Assembly: GCA_001436895.1 (NCBI GenBank)
Contig: JQAY01000001.1
Location: forward strand, 261,972 to 313,851
Direction: 5' to 3'
Length of the DNA: 51,880 bases
Source of the DNA: Weissella confusa
GTDB lineage: Bacteria > Bacillota > Bacilli > Lactobacillales > Lactobacillaceae
The notes beneath the pieces were generated by a model. That model made no database searches. It was not told the origin of the DNA and worked only from the letters and a program-made list of their open reading frames with translations. A program made the translations under genes and the position numbers. Every line of letters starts with the position of its first letter. Position 1 is the stretch's first letter. Positions 1-8,861 of the stretch are shown here, piece by piece.

Positions 1-6
1 ACGCGA

Positions 7-36
7 AAGGCGATTGCGAAAGCAATCGCCTTTTTT
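7..36 (+). terminator. Rho-independent terminator of an upstream gene
   Basis: An 11-bp perfect stem (7-17 with 22-32) closed by a GAAA tetraloop runs into a T tract. It ends transcription of a gene lying left of the window. Confidence 0.85.
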
Positions 37-112
37 GTTCCTTTTAGGCAGCTACAAAGGCAGACGATTTGATACACTTATTACTGACATAAGGAAAGTG
101 GAGGCGGTTATC

Positions 113-916
113 ATGACACGCTTGTTTGTAACGGATTTGGACCAAACATTTTTGCACGAAGATAAGACCTTTGATGCAGAACGATTTGCTAAGATTTTGG
201 ATCAACTCGATGAAAACGGTGATCAATTTGCTATTGCAACTGGTCGCGAAGCAAAGTGGGTACGTAGCAAGTTTGGCGTATTAGCTGACCGCGTCCACTT
301 GGTAACAAATAACGGTGCTGCCTGGCACGTTCGTGGTACTGCGGAAACAGACTTACGTACACTTGATGCATCAACGTTGGCTGAGTTGGAACGTATCTTA
401 GTTGATGTTTCACCAAAGGATGGCATTATTGCTTTCTCTGAAGACAACATGTACCGTTTGTCAGGATACGGCGAATTGCGACCAGACTTGCAAGACTATA
501 TGACGCATGTGTACGGTACAATTCACTTGGTTGATCACTTAACGGATATTCCGCAACCGTTGGCCAGTGTGACAGCTATCTTTGACGTGCCAAGTTCAAA
601 TGAAGCTATTCGCCGTATTAACGCATCAGGGATGCCGTTGCACCCAACGACGTCAGGATATGGTGCGGTTGATATTTTGGCTGAAGGTGTGAATAAGGCA
701 ACGAGTTTGTCGGCACTCATCAACAAGCTATCATTGGCACCAGAGCAATTGACCTTCTTCGGTGATGGCATGAATGATTTGGAAATGATGGAATTGGCTG
801 GACAAGTTTATGTGATGCCAAATGCGGATGAGCGTTTGTTTAATCGCGGGTTCGGCATGGCTGACTTGGACAACGAACATGATGGTGTATTGGCTAAGCT
901 AGAAGAAATCATTTAA
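113..916 (+). CDS. Cof-type HAD-superfamily phosphatase
   Basis: A 267-aa cytosolic phosphatase of the Cof/YidA (HAD subfamily IIB) type, which usually dephosphorylates sugar phosphates, flavin or pyridoxal phosphates. The catalytic motif DLDQT gives nucleophile Asp8 and acid/base Asp10, and the C-terminal FFGDGMNDLEMM supplies the Mg2+-binding aspartates. The cap domain lies between. The ATG at 113 is chosen because the HAD motif begins directly after it and a GGAGGCGG Shine-Dalgarno sequence precedes it; an upstream in-frame extension crosses the preceding terminator. A second homologue lies at 1502 and a third at 40984. The substrate cannot be read from sequence. Confidence 0.9.
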   Translation: MTRLFVTDLDQTFLHEDKTFDAERFAKILDQLDENGDQFAIATGREAKWVRSKFGVLADRVHLVTNNGAAWHVRGTAETDLRTLDASTLAELERILVDVSPKDGIIAFSEDNMYRLSGYGELRPDLQDYMTHVYGTIHLVDHLTDIPQPLASVTAIFDVPSSNEAIRRINASGMPLHPTTSGYGAVDILAEGVNKATSLSALINKLSLAPEQLTFFGDGMNDLEMMELAGQVYVMPNADERLFNRGFGMADLDNEHDGVLAKLEEII

Positions 917-926
917 ATAATTTGGT

Positions 927-963
927 AAGCTACTCGTAAACGATGATTACGAGTAGCTTTTTT
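927..963 (+). terminator. Rho-independent terminator
   Basis: A 13-bp perfect stem (927-939 with 947-959), 7-nt loop and T tract follow the first HAD gene. The next gene starts only 20 bases further on. Confidence 0.9.
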
Positions 964-983
964 CATTTGAAAGAGATGATGAT

Positions 984-1463
984 ATGCAATATGAAACGTA
1001 CGACTTTTTAGGCGGTCACTTGACAATCTTTTATTCAAAGAAGGGGATGACGTTTGTGTCCTTGGCTGAAGATCCGGTAGCTGACTATCAAGCTTGGTTT
1101 GGTGAAATGACGGTCAAGCCAAGTCAGGAACGCCATTATGGGTCGGTTGTGTCTGACTATTTAGCTGGTCGCAGGGTTGATTTCACACCTGACTGGCAGG
1201 GGCGAGGAACAGAATTACAGCGTGAAGTTTGGCGCGCTTTAGTTGAGACGAATTTTGGCGAGACGATGACGTATGCGACATTAGCGAATCAGATTGGCCG
1301 ACCAACGGCTGTACGTGCTGTCGCATCGGCGGTGGGTAAAAATCCATTGCTAGTATTTGTGGGGTGCCATCGTATTGTTCGCAGTGATGGGACACTGGGA
1401 CAGTACCGAGCTGGTCAAAATTGGAAACAAAAGTTGATAGATTTCGAACGTAATATTCAATAA
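984..1463 (+). CDS. ogt: Methylated-DNA--protein-cysteine methyltransferase (O6-alkylguanine repair)
   Basis: A 159-aa suicide DNA repair protein that takes alkyl groups from O6-alkylguanine onto a cysteine. The conserved C-terminal domain is clear: GTELQREVW (75-83), the winged-helix segment YATLANQIGRPTAVRAV with the arginine finger at Arg111, and the acceptor region VGCHRIVRSDGT with Cys128 in CHR. The usual motif is PCHR; here the proline is replaced by glycine, which is rare for this family. The N-terminal part is short and divergent, as in many Firmicutes Ogt proteins. The start is the ATG at 984 behind an AAGAGATGAT weak Shine-Dalgarno. It is not the tryptophan-containing alkyltransferase-like (ATL) form because the cysteine is present. 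Confidence 0.88.
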   Translation: MQYETYDFLGGHLTIFYSKKGMTFVSLAEDPVADYQAWFGEMTVKPSQERHYGSVVSDYLAGRRVDFTPDWQGRGTELQREVWRALVETNFGETMTYATLANQIGRPTAVRAVASAVGKNPLLVFVGCHRIVRSDGTLGQYRAGQNWKQKLIDFERNIQ

Positions 1464-1501
1464 ATAGGATTAAGCTAGATGACATGAAGTGAGGTGGCAT
1501 A

Positions 1502-2311
1502 ATGGCAAAATTTGTGGCGACAGACTTAGATGGCACGTTTTTAAACGACAAAAAGCAATACAATCGTGATTTATTTGCGCAGGTTATTAACGCTTATACG
1601 GCTGAGGGTGGTCAATTCATTGTGGCAAGCGGTCGTGATTTGCGACACGTTCAGATGTTATTCGGTGGTTTTTTGGATAAGGTCAACATTGTGGCTGATA
1701 ATGGCGCAACGTTGCTTTCTGCTGACCAACAGTTATCAGACCGCTTGACGATGACGCCTGAACAATTAGCAGATTTGCAAGACCAAATCGACCTGATGCC
1801 TGGAAAACCACATGGTGGGGTGATGATTTTTAGCCCAGATGAATTACTGGTTGTGCGTGACTACGGCCAAGTACCACCGGCGTTTGTGGCGATGATGGCT
1901 GAATTATACGGGCAACCGCGTGAAGTCGTGTCACTACGCGAAGTGCACGTACCGGTTGTTAAAGTGACGGTATTTTGGACGTTAGCTGAAAGTGAAACGT
2001 TTGTTAATCAAGTTAAGCAGAGTGGTATTGACGTTCACGCTACGACACCTGGTAATGGGGTGGTGGATGTGATGGCAACTGGTGTCAATAAGGCAGTGAG
2101 CTTGGAACGGATGTTGGCACATTTGGGCGGTCAACCGGCTGACTTAATGGCGTTCGGGGATGGTATGAATGACCAGGAAATGTTGTCAGTAGCCGGTCAA
2201 CCGGTGATTATGCCCAACGCTGATAAGCGCCTATTTGCATATGGGTATGCTGTGGCAGTTGCGGATAACAATCATGATGGTGTGTTGCAGACAATCGCAA
2301 AAAAGGGATGA
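1502..2311 (+). CDS. Cof-type HAD-superfamily phosphatase
   Basis: A 269-aa second Cof-type phosphatase, similar in plan to the protein at 113. DLDGTF (Asp8, Asp10) is the catalytic motif and MAFGDGMNDQEML the C-terminal metal motif. It starts 38 bases after ogt with a GAGGTGG ribosome site and its stop codon lies inside the shared bidirectional terminator. Probably a paralogue of the neighbouring gene with a different small phosphorylated substrate. The substrate is unknown. Confidence 0.9.
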   Translation: MAKFVATDLDGTFLNDKKQYNRDLFAQVINAYTAEGGQFIVASGRDLRHVQMLFGGFLDKVNIVADNGATLLSADQQLSDRLTMTPEQLADLQDQIDLMPGKPHGGVMIFSPDELLVVRDYGQVPPAFVAMMAELYGQPREVVSLREVHVPVVKVTVFWTLAESETFVNQVKQSGIDVHATTPGNGVVDVMATGVNKAVSLERMLAHLGGQPADLMAFGDGMNDQEMLSVAGQPVIMPNADKRLFAYGYAVAVADNNHDGVLQTIAKKG

Positions 2312-2330
2312 GCAGTTGCTCATCCCTTTT
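2301..2330 (+). terminator. Bidirectional terminator between convergent genes
   Basis: A 14-bp perfect inverted repeat (2301-2314 with 2317-2330) with A and T ends serves both the HAD gene on + and the TetR gene on -. It overlaps both gene ends. Confidence 0.85.
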
Positions 2331-2967
2331 GTTGTTTACGGATTTCATTTAGTTGGTCGCGGTGGGCGGCGTCTACTGATCCCATCAAGCCGAAGAAGAA
2401 AAGTTCTTCCAATTGGGCATCCAACTCACGCCGGGTTAAATCACTGTTTGAAGCCAAACTAGCTTGAACATTTGGGTAAGTCACAAACATATCAATGTAC
2501 ACGCGAATAGCGGTTGTGCTAACGTTGGTGGTAAAGAAACCTTCGTCACGGCCTTGCTCGATGATTGCTTCGAAAAATTCATCGCGGCGTGACTCGGCAA
2601 CTGCGCGAACGGCTGAATCGTCTTTTTCAAGCAGTTGCATCATTTCATCCCCAAATGTATTCGCAATTTCTTGCTGCTTTTGTTGGGACAGTTGGGCGAA
2701 GGCGTTAATCTTTTCGATAAAGCGTAAATCGGTTTGGTTGGTAATCGCCATAATCTGATCGAACAACGTATTGAGTTGCTCGGCCGCGATGGTGCCAATC
2801 AAGGCATCCTTGCTATCGAAGTACTTGTAAAAGGTGACCACGGACACGCCAGCCTCGGTAGCGATTGTTTTTAAATCGGTATTATGGATGCCGTGTTGTC
2901 GGAATAAACGCGTCGCAACGTCAATGATTTGTCGCCGTGTGAGCGCCTTTTTTTCTTCACGATTCAT
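2320..2967 (-). CDS. TetR/AcrR-family transcriptional regulator
   Basis: A 215-aa repressor-type protein. The N-terminal TetR helix-turn-helix spans about residues 10-57 (ARRLF-like helix, then AGVSVVTFYKYFDSKDALI, the recognition helix and the family's YxYFxSK block). The C-terminal ligand domain is divergent, with no identifiable ligand. It is divergently transcribed from the ABC transporter gene at 3126. A 35-bp perfect inverted repeat at 3013-3047 sits between them, next to the transporter promoter. It is therefore probably an autoregulated local repressor of that transporter. Weak base content in the ligand domain does not point to a drug. Confidence 0.9.
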   Translation of the reverse strand: MNREEKKALTRRQIIDVATRLFRQHGIHNTDLKTIATEAGVSVVTFYKYFDSKDALIGTIAAEQLNTLFDQIMAITNQTDLRFIEKINAFAQLSQQKQQEIANTFGDEMMQLLEKDDSAVRAVAESRRDEFFEAIIEQGRDEGFFTTNVSTTAIRVYIDMFVTYPNVQASLASNSDLTRRELDAQLEELFFFGLMGSVDAAHRDQLNEIRKQQKG

Positions 2968-3012
2968 GGTGTGCCACCTTTCCGCTAGTAGTTATAAAAT
3001 TACTATAACATA

Positions 3013-3047
3013 AAAAGTTTAATCAAAAGCATTTTGATTAAACTTTT
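3013..3047. promoter_or_regulatory. Probable TetR operator, 16-bp perfect inverted repeat
   Basis: Arms 3013-3028 and 3032-3047 are perfect reverse complements around a 3-base centre (GCA). The repeat lies between the divergent tetR and ABC transporter genes and ends one base before the transporter -35 box. No T-rich terminator context or upstream gene explains it, so an operator is the best reading. Confidence 0.75.
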
Positions 3048-3048
3048 C

Positions 3049-3077
3049 TTGACGCCATTTCAATACGGCGGTAAACT
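3049..3077 (+). promoter_or_regulatory. Promoter of the ABC transporter gene
   Basis: TTGACG at 3049-3054 and TAAACT at 3072-3077 are 17 bp apart. They lie directly after the inverted repeat, so a bound repressor would cover the -35 region. Confidence 0.6.
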
Positions 3078-3125
3078 TAATTACAATTATCATGACAAAA
3101 AGCGTAGAGAGCCGGAGGAGAGACA

Positions 3126-5105
3126 ATGGCATTTTTAGAGTTAAAAGATATTCGCAAGTCATACTACCTGGGTAAGGAAGAGTTTCCTGTTTTGAAGGGA
3201 ATTGACTTGGATTTTGAATTGGGTGAGTTTGTTTCAATCCTTGGAGAATCTGGTGGTGGTAAGTCAACGCTGATGAACATCATCGGTGGTTTGGACCGCG
3301 AGTTTGAAGGCAAGGTCACGATTGATGGCCAAGTCTTGGACCACAAGAAGGAAAAGCAATTAGATGCTTACCGTCGTGGTACGATTGGTTACATCTACCA
3401 AGCTTACAACTTGATTAGTCACTTGACTGTCCTAGAGAACGTCTTGGTTTCATTGGAAATGACGACGTTGAGTCAAAAGGATAAGACTGCGCGCGCAACC
3501 GAATTGTTGGAGAAGGTTGGTCTTAAGGATCAAATTAAGAAGCACCCAAACCAATTGTCTGGTGGACAAAAGCAACGTGTCGCAATCGCGCGTGCGTTGG
3601 CTTCTGACCCCAAGATTATCATTGCCGATGAGCCAACTGGTGCTTTGGATTCAAAGAATACGGCTGAAGTCTTGGAAATCTTGGACGAAATTGCTCAAGA
3701 AGGTAAGCTAGTTATCGCGGTTACTCACTCACAAGAAGTGGCTGACCACGGAACGCGTATCGTTCACTTGGCTGATGGTCAAATCGACGCCGACACACGT
3801 TTGAAGCCAGCGTACGAGTTGCCAGCTGATGATACGCGTTTGGCAGATCGTCCATTACCAGCAGCTGCGTCATTCCGTAATGCGTTCAAGCACTTAACGT
3901 ATAACTTCTGGCGTAACTCATTGATTATGATTGGAACAGCGATCGGGTTGTTTGCTGTGATGTTGTTCACCGGTTTGGGAAATGGGGTTAAGGCCTACAT
4001 TAACGACCAAGTTAACTCATTGGCAAACCCAACGGCTGTTACGGTCGCCCGTCACCAAGGTGAAAACGGTGGCGTTGGCCAAACGTCTGGTGCGACAGCC
4101 GGTGTCGATATGGACAAGACGACCATTTCAGATGATCAAATCAAGAAAATTAAGGCTAACAAGTACGTGAAGACGTTGCAAAAGGGTTACCAAGCCGGCA
4201 ATGTCCAAGCAAATCTTGAAGGTAAGGATTACTCACTTGGGACAGTGCAAACTTGGTCAGCAACTTATCAAAAGAAGTTGATTAAGGCGGGTCATGTACC
4301 TGGCAAGAACGAAATCTTGGTTGATAAGAAGACGGTTGCCAAGAAGTTCGATACTAAGGACTGGAAGTCAGTTGTTGGTAAGACGATGACGGTTAAGTGG
4401 ATGGCAGTTAAGTCAGACGGTATGACGCCAGTTGAAATTAACAAGACGTTCAAGATTGCAGGTGTTATCGACGCTGGTCAAGCTGGAACGGCAAACGTAA
4501 CGACAGCAAGCACGATTGAAGATGCCTACAAGGAAGCTGGTGCCGATACCCGTGCGTTGTTCGTAACGGTTCGTGTTAAGAACACTGACGATGTTAAGGC
4601 CTTCCAAAAGGACATCAACAAGATGAAGGGTGATGATGGCAAGCGTTTGTTCCAAGCGGTAACGGTTGGGTCAATCTTGGACACTATTAACACAATTGTC
4701 TCATTGGCAACGAATGTCTTGGCTGCCATTGCTGGTATCTCATTGGTCGTATCTGCTTTGATGATTATCGTGACGATGTTCATGTCAGTTTCAGAGCGTA
4801 CGAAGGAAATCGGAATTCTCCGCGCCTTGGGTGAAAGCAAGAAGGATGTGCGTAACTTGTTTACGTCAGAATCTTTGCTAATCGGTTTGGCAAGTTTCGT
4901 TTTGGCCCTAATTTTGGCCTTCGGAATTGGCTCATTGTTGAATTCAGCTTTGTACAGCATTGCGAAGTTTGACATGATTCAAATTTCAGTTGGAAATGTG
5001 GTCATGACGTTGATTTTGGCATTGGTCATCTCATTCTTGGCCGCTTTGTTGCCAGCTCGTCGCGCAGCAAAGTTGAACCCAATCGATGCATTGTCTGCAG
5101 ACTAA
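3126..5105 (+). CDS. ABC transporter, fused ATPase and MacB/FtsX-type permease
   Basis: A 659-aa fusion of an ABC ATPase and a permease. ATPase part: Walker [10 protein letters not shown] (40-48), signature LSGGQ (144-148), Walker [13 protein letters not shown] (164-175) and H-loop His201. The permease part starts with one membrane helix at about 265-285 and continues with a large extracytoplasmic domain (about 286-515). Three C-terminal helices follow, with the FtsX-like block around [15 protein letters not shown]. This four-helix MacB plan serves export or mechanotransmission of peptides and drugs. One polypeptide can form the homodimeric transporter. It starts with a GGAGGAG ribosome site and is probably repressed by the adjacent TetR protein. 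The substrate is unknown. Confidence 0.9.
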   Translation: MAFLELKDIRKSYYLGKEEFPVLKGIDLDFELGEFVSILGESGGGKSTLMNIIGGLDREFEGKVTIDGQVLDHKKEKQLDAYRRGTIGYIYQAYNLISHLTVLENVLVSLEMTTLSQKDKTARATELLEKVGLKDQIKKHPNQLSGGQKQRVAIARALASDPKIIIADEPTGALDSKNTAEVLEILDEIAQEGKLVIAVTHSQEVADHGTRIVHLADGQIDADTRLKPAYELPADDTRLADRPLPAAASFRNAFKHLTYNFWRNSLIMIGTAIGLFAVMLFTGLGNGVKAYINDQVNSLANPTAVTVARHQGENGGVGQTSGATAGVDMDKTTISDDQIKKIKANKYVKTLQKGYQAGNVQANLEGKDYSLGTVQTWSATYQKKLIKAGHVPGKNEILVDKKTVAKKFDTKDWKSVVGKTMTVKWMAVKSDGMTPVEINKTFKIAGVIDAGQAGTANVTTASTIEDAYKEAGADTRALFVTVRVKNTDDVKAFQKDINKMKGDDGKRLFQAVTVGSILDTINTIVSLATNVLAAIAGISLVVSALMIIVTMFMSVSERTKEIGILRALGESKKDVRNLFTSESLLIGLASFVLALILAFGIGSLLNSALYSIAKFDMIQISVGNVVMTLILALVISFLAALLPARRAAKLNPIDALSAD

Positions 5106-5120
5106 TAGATAGATTTTCAG

Positions 5121-5153
5121 AAGCGTTCTCACAATTTGTGGGGATGCTTTTTT
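5121..5153 (+). terminator. Rho-independent terminator
   Basis: A 13-bp stem with G-U pairs (5121-5133 with 5136-5148) followed by a T run, after the ABC transporter gene. Confidence 0.75.
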
Positions 5154-5178
5154 GTTTTCGATAGTTTTCTTTGGCATG

Positions 5179-5192
5179 AGAAACCGCTTACA
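5179..5192 (+). promoter_or_regulatory. cre-like catabolite control site
   Basis: AGAAACCGCTTACA matches the CcpA consensus TGWAANCGNTNWCA at every position but the first. It lies 42 bases before the dehydrogenase start, in the expected promoter region. Confidence 0.45.
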
Positions 5193-5233
5193 TGATATGG
5201 TGTAGTTAATCAAAAATGATGGGGGATTATCAC

Positions 5234-6115
5234 ATGTCATATCAAAAAGTAACAATCGTCGGTGGTGGAACACTTGGATCACAAATTGCCTACGTATCAG
5301 CATTCCACGGTAAGGATGTCACGGTGTGGGGCCGTTCTGACTCTTCACTGGAAAAGGCACAAGCGCGTGTTGCGCGTTGGGAAGACGGTGTACGTCGCGA
5401 CTTGCAAGCAACTGACGAACAAATCGCAGCTGCCCGCGAGCATTTAACGTATGTCACTGATTTGGGCGAGGCACTTGCTGGCGCTGATTTGGTGATTGAA
5501 GCGTTGCCAGAAGCACCTGCCACCAAGACTGAGTTCTACGAAAAGTTTGCGAAGTTGGCAGATCCACAAACAGTCGTGGCAACTAACTCTTCAACGTTGC
5601 TACCATCAGCCTTCGCTGAGGCGACTGGTCGTCCAGAAAAGTTTTTGGCTTACCACTTTGCTAACGAAATTTGGAAGAACAACACGGCTGAAATCATGCC
5701 ACACCCAGGCACTGCACCTGAATTGCCAGCAACGTTTGAGGAATACTCACGTGAAATTGGCATGGTGCCAATTATGGTTAAGAAGGAACAACCGGGTTAT
5801 GTTTTGAACTCGTTGCTAGTGCCGTTGTTGGATGCTGGTTCACAACTGTGGGCAAATGAAATTGCGGATCCAGAGACAATCGACAAGACTTGGATGATTG
5901 CTACTGGTGCTCCGGCTGGACCATTTGCCATCATGGATACGGTTGGCTTGAATACAGTTTATGCGATTAACATCATGAACCCAGACACATCACACCAAGA
6001 AATTGCCAAGAAGGTCAAGACAATGATTGATGCTGGACATATTGGTGTTGAATCGGGAGAAGGGTTCTATAAGTACCCTAACCCCGCTTACTTGGCACCT
6101 GAATTCTTGAAGTGA
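5234..6115 (+). CDS. 3-hydroxyacyl-CoA dehydrogenase family protein
   Basis: A 293-aa NAD-dependent dehydrogenase of the 3-hydroxybutyryl/3-hydroxyacyl-CoA type, oxidising a 3-hydroxyacyl-CoA or a related hydroxy acid. The Rossmann motif VGGGTLGSQIAY is at the N-terminus. NSSTLLPS and AYHFANEIWKNN carry the usual serine and His-Glu-Asn catalytic region in modified form, and the C-terminal helical dimer domain follows. The ATG at 5234 is preferred over 5216 because GGGGGA lies 8 bases before it. The gene stands alone, with no thiolase or enoyl-CoA hydratase nearby, so it is not a beta-oxidation operon. The substrate may be a short hydroxy acid. A cre-like site precedes it. Confidence 0.8.
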   Translation: MSYQKVTIVGGGTLGSQIAYVSAFHGKDVTVWGRSDSSLEKAQARVARWEDGVRRDLQATDEQIAAAREHLTYVTDLGEALAGADLVIEALPEAPATKTEFYEKFAKLADPQTVVATNSSTLLPSAFAEATGRPEKFLAYHFANEIWKNNTAEIMPHPGTAPELPATFEEYSREIGMVPIMVKKEQPGYVLNSLLVPLLDAGSQLWANEIADPETIDKTWMIATGAPAGPFAIMDTVGLNTVYAINIMNPDTSHQEIAKKVKTMIDAGHIGVESGEGFYKYPNPAYLAPEFLK

Positions 6116-6122
6116 AAATTGT

Positions 6123-6160
6123 AAACAACCATCAGCTGATATGAGTGATGGTTGTTTTTA
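6123..6160 (+). terminator. Rho-independent terminator
   Basis: A 12-bp perfect stem (6123-6134 with 6146-6157) and T run after the dehydrogenase gene. Confidence 0.85.
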
Positions 6161-6228
6161 TTTGGAATGGAAACAATCTGCTATATTTCGAGTTATGACT
6201 TTTAAAAATCAACTAGACCGTGTAAACT

Positions 6229-6242
6229 TGTAAGCGATTAGA
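6229..6242 (+). promoter_or_regulatory. cre-like site upstream of nagA
   Basis: TGTAAGCGATTAGA matches the CcpA consensus TGWAANCGNTNWCA at 13 of 14 positions. A one-mismatch palindrome, GGTGGTTAACCGCC at 6256-6269, lies just downstream and is a possible site for the GntR regulator. Catabolite control of nagA is well known in Bacilli; the sites here are inferred. Confidence 0.5.
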
Positions 6243-6309
6243 ACATGATAGAGACGGTGGTTAACCGCCTGTACCAATTTAGTTTTTCTATAAACAAGGG
6301 GAGTTCATC

Positions 6310-7485
6310 ATGAGTACAGTTTTGACACACGCAACTATCTATACCGGCGAACAAGAAGTGCCAGTAATTAAGGATGCTTACATCCGTTTCGACAAGCAAA
6401 TCGAAGCGATGGGACCAATGAGTGAATTGGTTGTGACGTCAGCGGATAATGTCGTCCGCGCGGATCGTAAGGTGATTGTTCCTGGTTTCATCGACGTACA
6501 CACACACGGTGCGTACGGTTTTGATACGATGGACGGTGTCACAGAAGATATCATCAAGATGGTTCACGGCCAAATTTCAGAAGGAATTACGTCAGTCTTT
6601 CCAACGACAATGACACAAGCTGTGGACAATATCTCAAAGTCAATGGAAGCGGTAAATGAAGCTGCCAAGCAAGAACCAGCAATCGTTGGTGTGCACTTGG
6701 AAGGACCATTTATCAACCCTCACTTCAAGGGTGCCCAACCAGAGGAACACATCATTGCACCAAGCATTGACTTGGTAAAGAAGTGGAACGAATTGTCAGG
6801 TAACCGTGTACGTTTGATCACGTACGCACCCGAGCAAGCTGAAGACGTGCGTGCCTTTGAGGATTACCTAGCTGATAACAACATTATCGGTTCAATCGGT
6901 CACTCAAATGCAACACGTGATTTCTTGCAACACAATTCTAAGGCAAGCCACATCACCCACTTGTACAACGCACAACGTCCAATGTCACACCGCGAACCTG
7001 GTGTAACGGGACACGCTATGCTGGAAGATAACATCCGCACAGAGTTGATTGTGGATGGTTTCCACGTGTACCCTGACATGGTTAACGTGGCCTACAAGTT
7101 GAAGACGGCTAACCGTATTGATTTGATTACGGATTCAATGCGTGCCAAGGGACTTGGAGACGGTGAATCAGAGCTAGGTGGTCAAAAGGTTTGGGTTAAG
7201 GACAAGCAAGCTCGCCTTGAAGACGGTACTTTGGCTGGATCTGTGCTTGAATTTGATGATGCCTTCCGCAATGTGATGGCCTTTACGGGTGCGTCAATTG
7301 AGGAAGCGATTCAAATGGCATCAGTTAACCAAGCCATTGAGTTTGGTTTGACAAACAAGGGAACGTTGACGATTGGCAAGGATGCGGATTTGAACGTGTT
7401 TAGCGCAGATTTGACATCTTTGGAAGCAACTTATAGTTTGGGTCGTCACTTCTCAAAGGCTGACGCTCCGACTGCGGAGGACTAA
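6310..7485 (+). CDS. nagA: N-acetylglucosamine-6-phosphate deacetylase
   Basis: A 391-aa amidohydrolase that removes acetate from GlcNAc-6-phosphate to give glucosamine-6-phosphate, feeding amino-sugar catabolism and cell-wall recycling. Visible residues are the HTH pair (His64, His66) and the metal-binding Glu131 in HLEGPF. His198 (GHSNAT), His217 (THLYNAQ) and the catalytic Asp275 (LITDSM) follow. Full length for the family. The GGGGAG ribosome site lies 8 bases before the ATG. It is co-transcribed with the GntR regulator that begins two bases after its stop. A cre-like site lies upstream. No nagB is in the window. Confidence 0.95.
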   Translation: MSTVLTHATIYTGEQEVPVIKDAYIRFDKQIEAMGPMSELVVTSADNVVRADRKVIVPGFIDVHTHGAYGFDTMDGVTEDIIKMVHGQISEGITSVFPTTMTQAVDNISKSMEAVNEAAKQEPAIVGVHLEGPFINPHFKGAQPEEHIIAPSIDLVKKWNELSGNRVRLITYAPEQAEDVRAFEDYLADNNIIGSIGHSNATRDFLQHNSKASHITHLYNAQRPMSHREPGVTGHAMLEDNIRTELIVDGFHVYPDMVNVAYKLKTANRIDLITDSMRAKGLGDGESELGGQKVWVKDKQARLEDGTLAGSVLEFDDAFRNVMAFTGASIEEAIQMASVNQAIEFGLTNKGTLTIGKDADLNVFSADLTSLEATYSLGRHFSKADAPTAED

Positions 7486-7486
7486 T

Positions 7487-8188
7487 ATGGGCGCACCCGT
7501 ATATATTCAAATTCACGATGAAATCAGTGAAGCTATTGAAGCTGGCCGTTGGGTACCAGGCGACAAGATTCCGGCTGAACGTGAGTTGGCTGAACAATTT
7601 GGTGTCTCACGCATGACATTGCGTCAAGCGGTGATGATGCTGGTAGACGAAGGTGTCTTGGAACGCCGAGTTGGGTCAGGAACTTATGTTGCTGAACGCA
7701 AGGTGCAAGAACAACTGAACGGCGTTACGTCATTCACTGAAATGATGGCAGCAGCTGGTAAGGTTGCAACATCACGCACGATTTCTTTCCATATCGGGAA
7801 GGCATCAAACTCTGAACAAGAGCAACTACAACTAGGTGAGGATGGCCAAGTGCTTCGCATGGAGCGTGTCCGTTACGGTAACGATGAGCCAATTGCGTTT
7901 GAAGTTGCCTCAATTCCAGCAACTTTGGTTGACGGTTTGGCACGTGAAAGTCTTACGAATTCACTGTATCGTACACTCTCTGAAGAGCGTGGTCTAAAGA
8001 TTGGTCGCGCACAACAAACGGTGACCGCGGCGGCTGTTACGGAACGTATTTCTGAATATTTAGGCATTAAACGTGGCGATCCGGTACTAGTCATGCGACA
8101 AATTACGTTTGACACAAACAATCGCCCATTCGAGTACGTTCGTACCCAATATGTTGGGTCTCGTTTCGAATTCTTTTTGGAAAAATAA
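7487..8188 (+). CDS. GntR/HutC-family regulator, probable NagR
   Basis: A 233-aa transcription factor with an N-terminal winged helix (about 5-70: PVYIQIHDEISEAIEAG and FGVSRMTLRQAVMMLVDEG). A C-terminal UTRA ligand-binding domain follows (about 90-230). UTRA regulators next to nagA (YvoA/NagR, DasR) typically sense glucosamine-6-P or GlcNAc-6-P and repress the nag genes. The gene starts immediately after nagA with GGAGG inside the nagA end, so the two are translationally coupled. Function is inferred from domain and neighbour; the binding site has not been established. Confidence 0.88.
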   Translation: MGAPVYIQIHDEISEAIEAGRWVPGDKIPAERELAEQFGVSRMTLRQAVMMLVDEGVLERRVGSGTYVAERKVQEQLNGVTSFTEMMAAAGKVATSRTISFHIGKASNSEQEQLQLGEDGQVLRMERVRYGNDEPIAFEVASIPATLVDGLARESLTNSLYRTLSEERGLKIGRAQQTVTAAAVTERISEYLGIKRGDPVLVMRQITFDTNNRPFEYVRTQYVGSRFEFFLEK

Positions 8189-8196
8189 TCACAAGC

Positions 8197-8222
8197 AAAA
8201 CGCCTACATGTAGGCGTTTTTT
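8197..8222 (+). terminator. Rho-independent terminator
   Basis: A palindromic stem, 8197-8208 with 8209-8220, followed by T residues, closes the nagA-GntR operon. Confidence 0.85.
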
Positions 8223-8316
8223 AGCTAAAACCGTTTTTTGTGCACAATCTCCGAAAGCGTGTATAATTACTTACCGTTAGTAATTATTATTCATTGTTTG
8301 CGTAGGAGATAGAGAA

Positions 8317-8817
8317 ATGCATAAGTTAAATCCAACAATTGCTTTGGCATTGTTTGTGGCAACCATTCCATCACTTTGGGCGGTTGCAGCGCCGTTTGTT
8401 GGTGTGACGGTTGGAGCTGCTGCCTTGATTACAGGTGGTTTCTTTGTGGCATCAGGTAACGATCCTAAGAACAAGTGGCGTGAGCTATTTGGTATGTGGC
8501 TCGGAATTCCTTGGGGAATGATGGCTGTCACGTTCCCAGGATTGACTGGTTGGCCTAAGACAACGCTGTTTGTGACCTTGTTCGTCCTAGGTGCATTGGC
8601 TGTTTTGATTTCTGGTATGCCTGGTATTCGTAACTGGGTGGATACAGCAGCTTGGTTGACTGGTTGGGCCATTTCAATCATTATTTTGAGCTTGAATGGC
8701 GGTCCTGCTAAGTTTGGTACGATGCCGTTGCAAATTGCCGGTGCTATGTTGGCTGGTATTTTCATTGTTGGTGTTTTGGGTCGCATCATTGTTGATGCGC
8801 TTTCAAAGCAAAACTAA
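8317..8817 (+). CDS. Small multi-pass membrane protein, DUF1097-like
   Basis: A 166-aa protein with about five hydrophobic helices, rich in Gly, Ala and Trp, ending in a charged LSKQN tail. Length and layout (WAVAAPFVG, then a Gly/Ala-rich helix, a short KNKWRELFGMWLGIP turn and three more helices) resemble the DUF1097/YcdZ membrane family. The family assignment is from memory of the pattern and is tentative. Its start has GGAGATAGAG at the right distance. It is monocistronic, between terminators. Function unknown. Confidence 0.7.
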   Translation: MHKLNPTIALALFVATIPSLWAVAAPFVGVTVGAAALITGGFFVASGNDPKNKWRELFGMWLGIPWGMMAVTFPGLTGWPKTTLFVTLFVLGALAVLISGMPGIRNWVDTAAWLTGWAISIIILSLNGGPAKFGTMPLQIAGAMLAGIFIVGVLGRIIVDALSKQN

Positions 8818-8829
8818 AGAGATAAAGTT

Positions 8830-8861
8830 AGGAAGAATGCTTGTAGTTGTTCTTCCTTTTT
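8830..8861 (+). terminator. Rho-independent terminator
   Basis: AGGAAGAA at 8830-8837 pairs with 8850-8857, followed by a T run. The rpsD -35 box lies inside its loop region. Confidence 0.7.
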
